From Rheinheimera mesophila (lineage in GTDB: Bacteria; Pseudomonadota; Gammaproteobacteria; Enterobacterales; Alteromonadaceae): a stretch of DNA of 55,699 nucleotides. Of this stretch, positions 54,115 to 55,699 are shown piece by piece. Both the position numbers and the translations under genes were made by a program. Under the pieces are notes generated by a model that was not told the origin of the DNA, ran no database searches, and worked only from the letters and a program-made list of their open reading frames with translations. Numbering within the stretch: the stretch's first letter is position 1; each line of letters begins with the position of its first letter. The DNA is taken from assembly GCF_000986865.1 (NCBI RefSeq), contig NZ_LAVS01000019.1, positions 1 to 55,699 on the forward strand, written 5' to 3'.

Positions 54115-55206
54115 TTACAGCTTTATCACTATATTGCGTTGATACAGCAGCAACGACAGATACCAAAAACCTATCACATGCAAAAGCGCAAACACAAAAG
54201 ATGCCAGTTTGGCAGGAAAAACCAGAGCCAATAGTTCAAAGCCCCACTGATACAGTGATACTGAACCTGCTTCAGTTGGCATCCAAATCAGTTGGCCAAT
54301 CAGCACAGCCCAAAGCCAGGACAAAATATAAATAAACAGCGGGTTTGTGCCATAAACTTTTAAAGGCTGTGCCAGAGCTGTCCAGCCTTTGATATCAATG
54401 CACCAGACCAGAGCCGCTAATAACAACAAAATTAAACCACTGCTCAGCGCCAGATAACTACCTGACCACAGCGCTTTATTGACCGGCCAAACCAAGTGCC
54501 ACAGCGCAGCCAGTGCAATCAGCACTACCCCGGCTAAACACAACAGCCGAAGTGCTGCCTGGTGTTCTCTTCCCTGCAAAGTTGACGCTGTACCAAAACC
54601 AATCACCACCGCCACCACACAAGGTAAGGTACTTAACAGACCTTCAGGGTCAAAGGCTACACCAAAGCCCTGATAAAGATGTGCCGCGCCAAAAATAGCC
54701 AGATCCCATTGCCGCACCAGATTCTGCTCCAGGCTGTAAGGCTGCTCACCTCCACCCAGCAGCAACGCCAGCCAGTACAACAACACCAAAGCCACTGAAA
54801 TTACAGGCAGGTAACGGCGTTTAACACTTAACACCAGCAAAGCCGCAAGCCAATAGGCCAAACCTATACGCTGTAATACACCGGGTAGGCGCAGTTCAGA
54901 CAGCTCAACAGTAAAAGGCACATAGTTCAGCAGTACACCCATACCTATCAGCTTTAATGCCCTGCTACTGATCCGCCACACACTTTTCCCGCAGAGTTCT
55001 GTGGTTTTCAGCGAGTAAAACATCGCGGCCCCCACCACAAATAAAAAGGTAGGGAACACAATGTCAGCGAAGGTAAAACCGTCCCAGGACGCATGCAGCA
55101 GCGGACTGTAGACATGCTGCCAGGATCCTGGTGTGTTCACCAGGATCATTAAAGCTATGGCTAAACCCCGTAGAGCATCCAGCGCATAAAAACGTGGAGC
55201 TGACAT
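54115..55206 (-). CDS. nagX: NagX-type heparan-alpha-glucosaminide N-acetyltransferase-like protein
   Basis: 363 aa, about 10 TMs. RFYALDALRGLAIALMILVN and FADIVFPTFLFVVGAAMF are the signature of the DUF5009/HGSNAT-like family; GVLQRIGLAYWLAAL and YGTNPLFIYILSWL follow. In Alteromonadales and Xanthomonas such genes (nagX) lie with GlcNAc uptake genes and are thought to act on GlcNAc or chitooligosaccharides at the inner membrane. It overlaps the upstream permease by one base (TGATG), supporting an operon. Confidence 0.85.
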   Translation of the reverse strand: MSAPRFYALDALRGLAIALMILVNTPGSWQHVYSPLLHASWDGFTFADIVFPTFLFVVGAAMFYSLKTTELCGKSVWRISSRALKLIGMGVLLNYVPFTVELSELRLPGVLQRIGLAYWLAALLVLSVKRRYLPVISVALVLLYWLALLLGGGEQPYSLEQNLVRQWDLAIFGAAHLYQGFGVAFDPEGLLSTLPCVVAVVIGFGTASTLQGREHQAALRLLCLAGVVLIALAALWHLVWPVNKALWSGSYLALSSGLILLLLAALVWCIDIKGWTALAQPLKVYGTNPLFIYILSWLWAVLIGQLIWMPTEAGSVSLYQWGFELLALVFPAKLASFVFALLHVIGFWYLSLLLYQRNIVIKL

Positions 55207-55699
55207 CAGGAGTTTGTCCAGGCCGTTAACTTATGGCCTTTGATGGCATAAAACAGGATAAAGGCATAACAAGGCAACATCACCAGATAAGCCCCTTGCT
55301 GTCCAAGCCCGGAACTGCTGGCCAGTCCCCAGAACAACGGACCAAAAGCGCCACCGGCGATGCCCATAATTAATAAGGCTGAACCTATGCTGGTTAAAGC
55401 ACCCAGACCAGACAAAGCCAAAGGCCAAACCGCAGGCCAGACAATGGCATTAGCTAACCCCAGTACAGCAATAAATAACAAGGTATCAGGCAAAGCTGTA
55501 CCACCAAAAGGCACCAACAGGGTATTGGCAATCAGATAAGAACTGCTGTCACCTAACACTATCGCCAATGTCAGTACCAGACCCAGCACAGCAGATAAAG
55601 CCAGAGCTTTTTGCTGTGATAACACCCGGGGGATCAGCACTATGCCCAGCACATAACCCAGCACCATACAGGTCATAGTGTACGAGGTCATCACGGTGT
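55206..55699 (-). CDS. MFS sugar permease, NagP-like (N-terminal half outside window)
   Basis: Only the C-terminal about 164 residues are present; the 5' end is beyond the right edge. At least four TMs: VLGYVLGIVLIPRVLSQQKALALSAVL, ALPDTLLFIAVLGLANAIVWPAVWPLAL, GSALLIMGIAGGAFGPLFWG, YLVMLPCYAFILFYAI. AIVWPAVWPLALSGLG is typical of FucP/NagP-type transporters. Together with nagX this suggests GlcNAc uptake; sugar specificity not proven. Confidence 0.78.
   Translation of the reverse strand, partial: TVMTSYTMTCMVLGYVLGIVLIPRVLSQQKALALSAVLGLVLTLAIVLGDSSSYLIANTLLVPFGGTALPDTLLFIAVLGLANAIVWPAVWPLALSGLGALTSIGSALLIMGIAGGAFGPLFWGLASSSGLGQQGAYLVMLPCYAFILFYAIKGHKLTAWTNS

Overview
The window reads as the chromosome of an aerobic, free-living gammaproteobacterium of the Alteromonadales type. 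A Rheinheimera/Shewanella-like host is my best guess, inferred from gene order and very glutamine-rich proteins. Supporting blocks are trmL...gpsA-secB-grxC-(yibN-like)/gpmI-envC-(yibQ-like), rsmD/ftsY-ftsE-ftsX...rpoH, ubiC-ubiA, glpE-glpG, kbl-tdh and coaD, all known from enteric relatives, plus Alteromonadales-style NagX and NagP-like genes. No rRNA, tRNA or CRISPR was seen.

Layout. 1-2.4 kb is an accessory patch: two orphan RHS C-terminal tips, each followed by a small two-TM protein (probable immunity), separated by a REP-associated tyrosine transposase with its repeats. 2.4-7.6 kb holds a CpxP/Spy-like gene divergent from cpxRA, with helically phased CpxR-type half-sites between them, then a lysophospholipase-like hydrolase, fieF and trmL. 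7.7-11.6 kb is one giant membrane sensor (propeller-PAS-GVDEF-EAL), followed by a duplicated about 100 bp extragenic element. 11.9-24 kb is core: gpsA, secB, grxC, a rhodanese, gpmI, envC, a polysaccharide deacetylase, rpoH (with a perfect CIRCE operator in its leader), an EAL-HDOD protein, ftsXEY and rsmD.

24-36 kb is regulatory and envelope: a DUF3718 gene behind a clear c-di-GMP-I riboswitch, DUF416, DUF2721 and DUF3833 genes, a 1084-aa sensor kinase, a DesK/DesR-like pair facing a membrane protein, an ECF sigma/anti-sigma-like/coiled-coil operon, a 2OG-Fe(II) oxygenase and a PepSY protein. 36-44.7 kb: ubiCA, a rubredoxin-reductase-like flavoprotein, a FliL-like protein, glpEG, a 44-aa DUF2256 protein missed by length cut-offs, a TPR protein, an HDOD protein and dusC.

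44.7-47.6 kb is a second accessory patch: a MITE-like inverted-repeat element, then three promoterless-looking gene cassettes (DUF2199, SseB-like, zinc-ribbon protein), each followed by an attC-like site, with no integrase in view (a CALIN-type array), then a hairpin-rich repeat. 47.6-55.7 kb: a ferredoxin-reductase-type flavoprotein with a weak Fur-like site, tdh-kbl, a TetR regulator, coaD, a Wzi-like outer-membrane protein, and the start of a GlcNAc locus (nagX and a truncated MFS permease).

The points most worth a second look are the c-di-GMP riboswitch with an apparent RBS-sequestering switch on a DUF3718 gene, the CIRCE operator on rpoH (joining HrcA and sigma-32 control), and the integrase-less cassette array.
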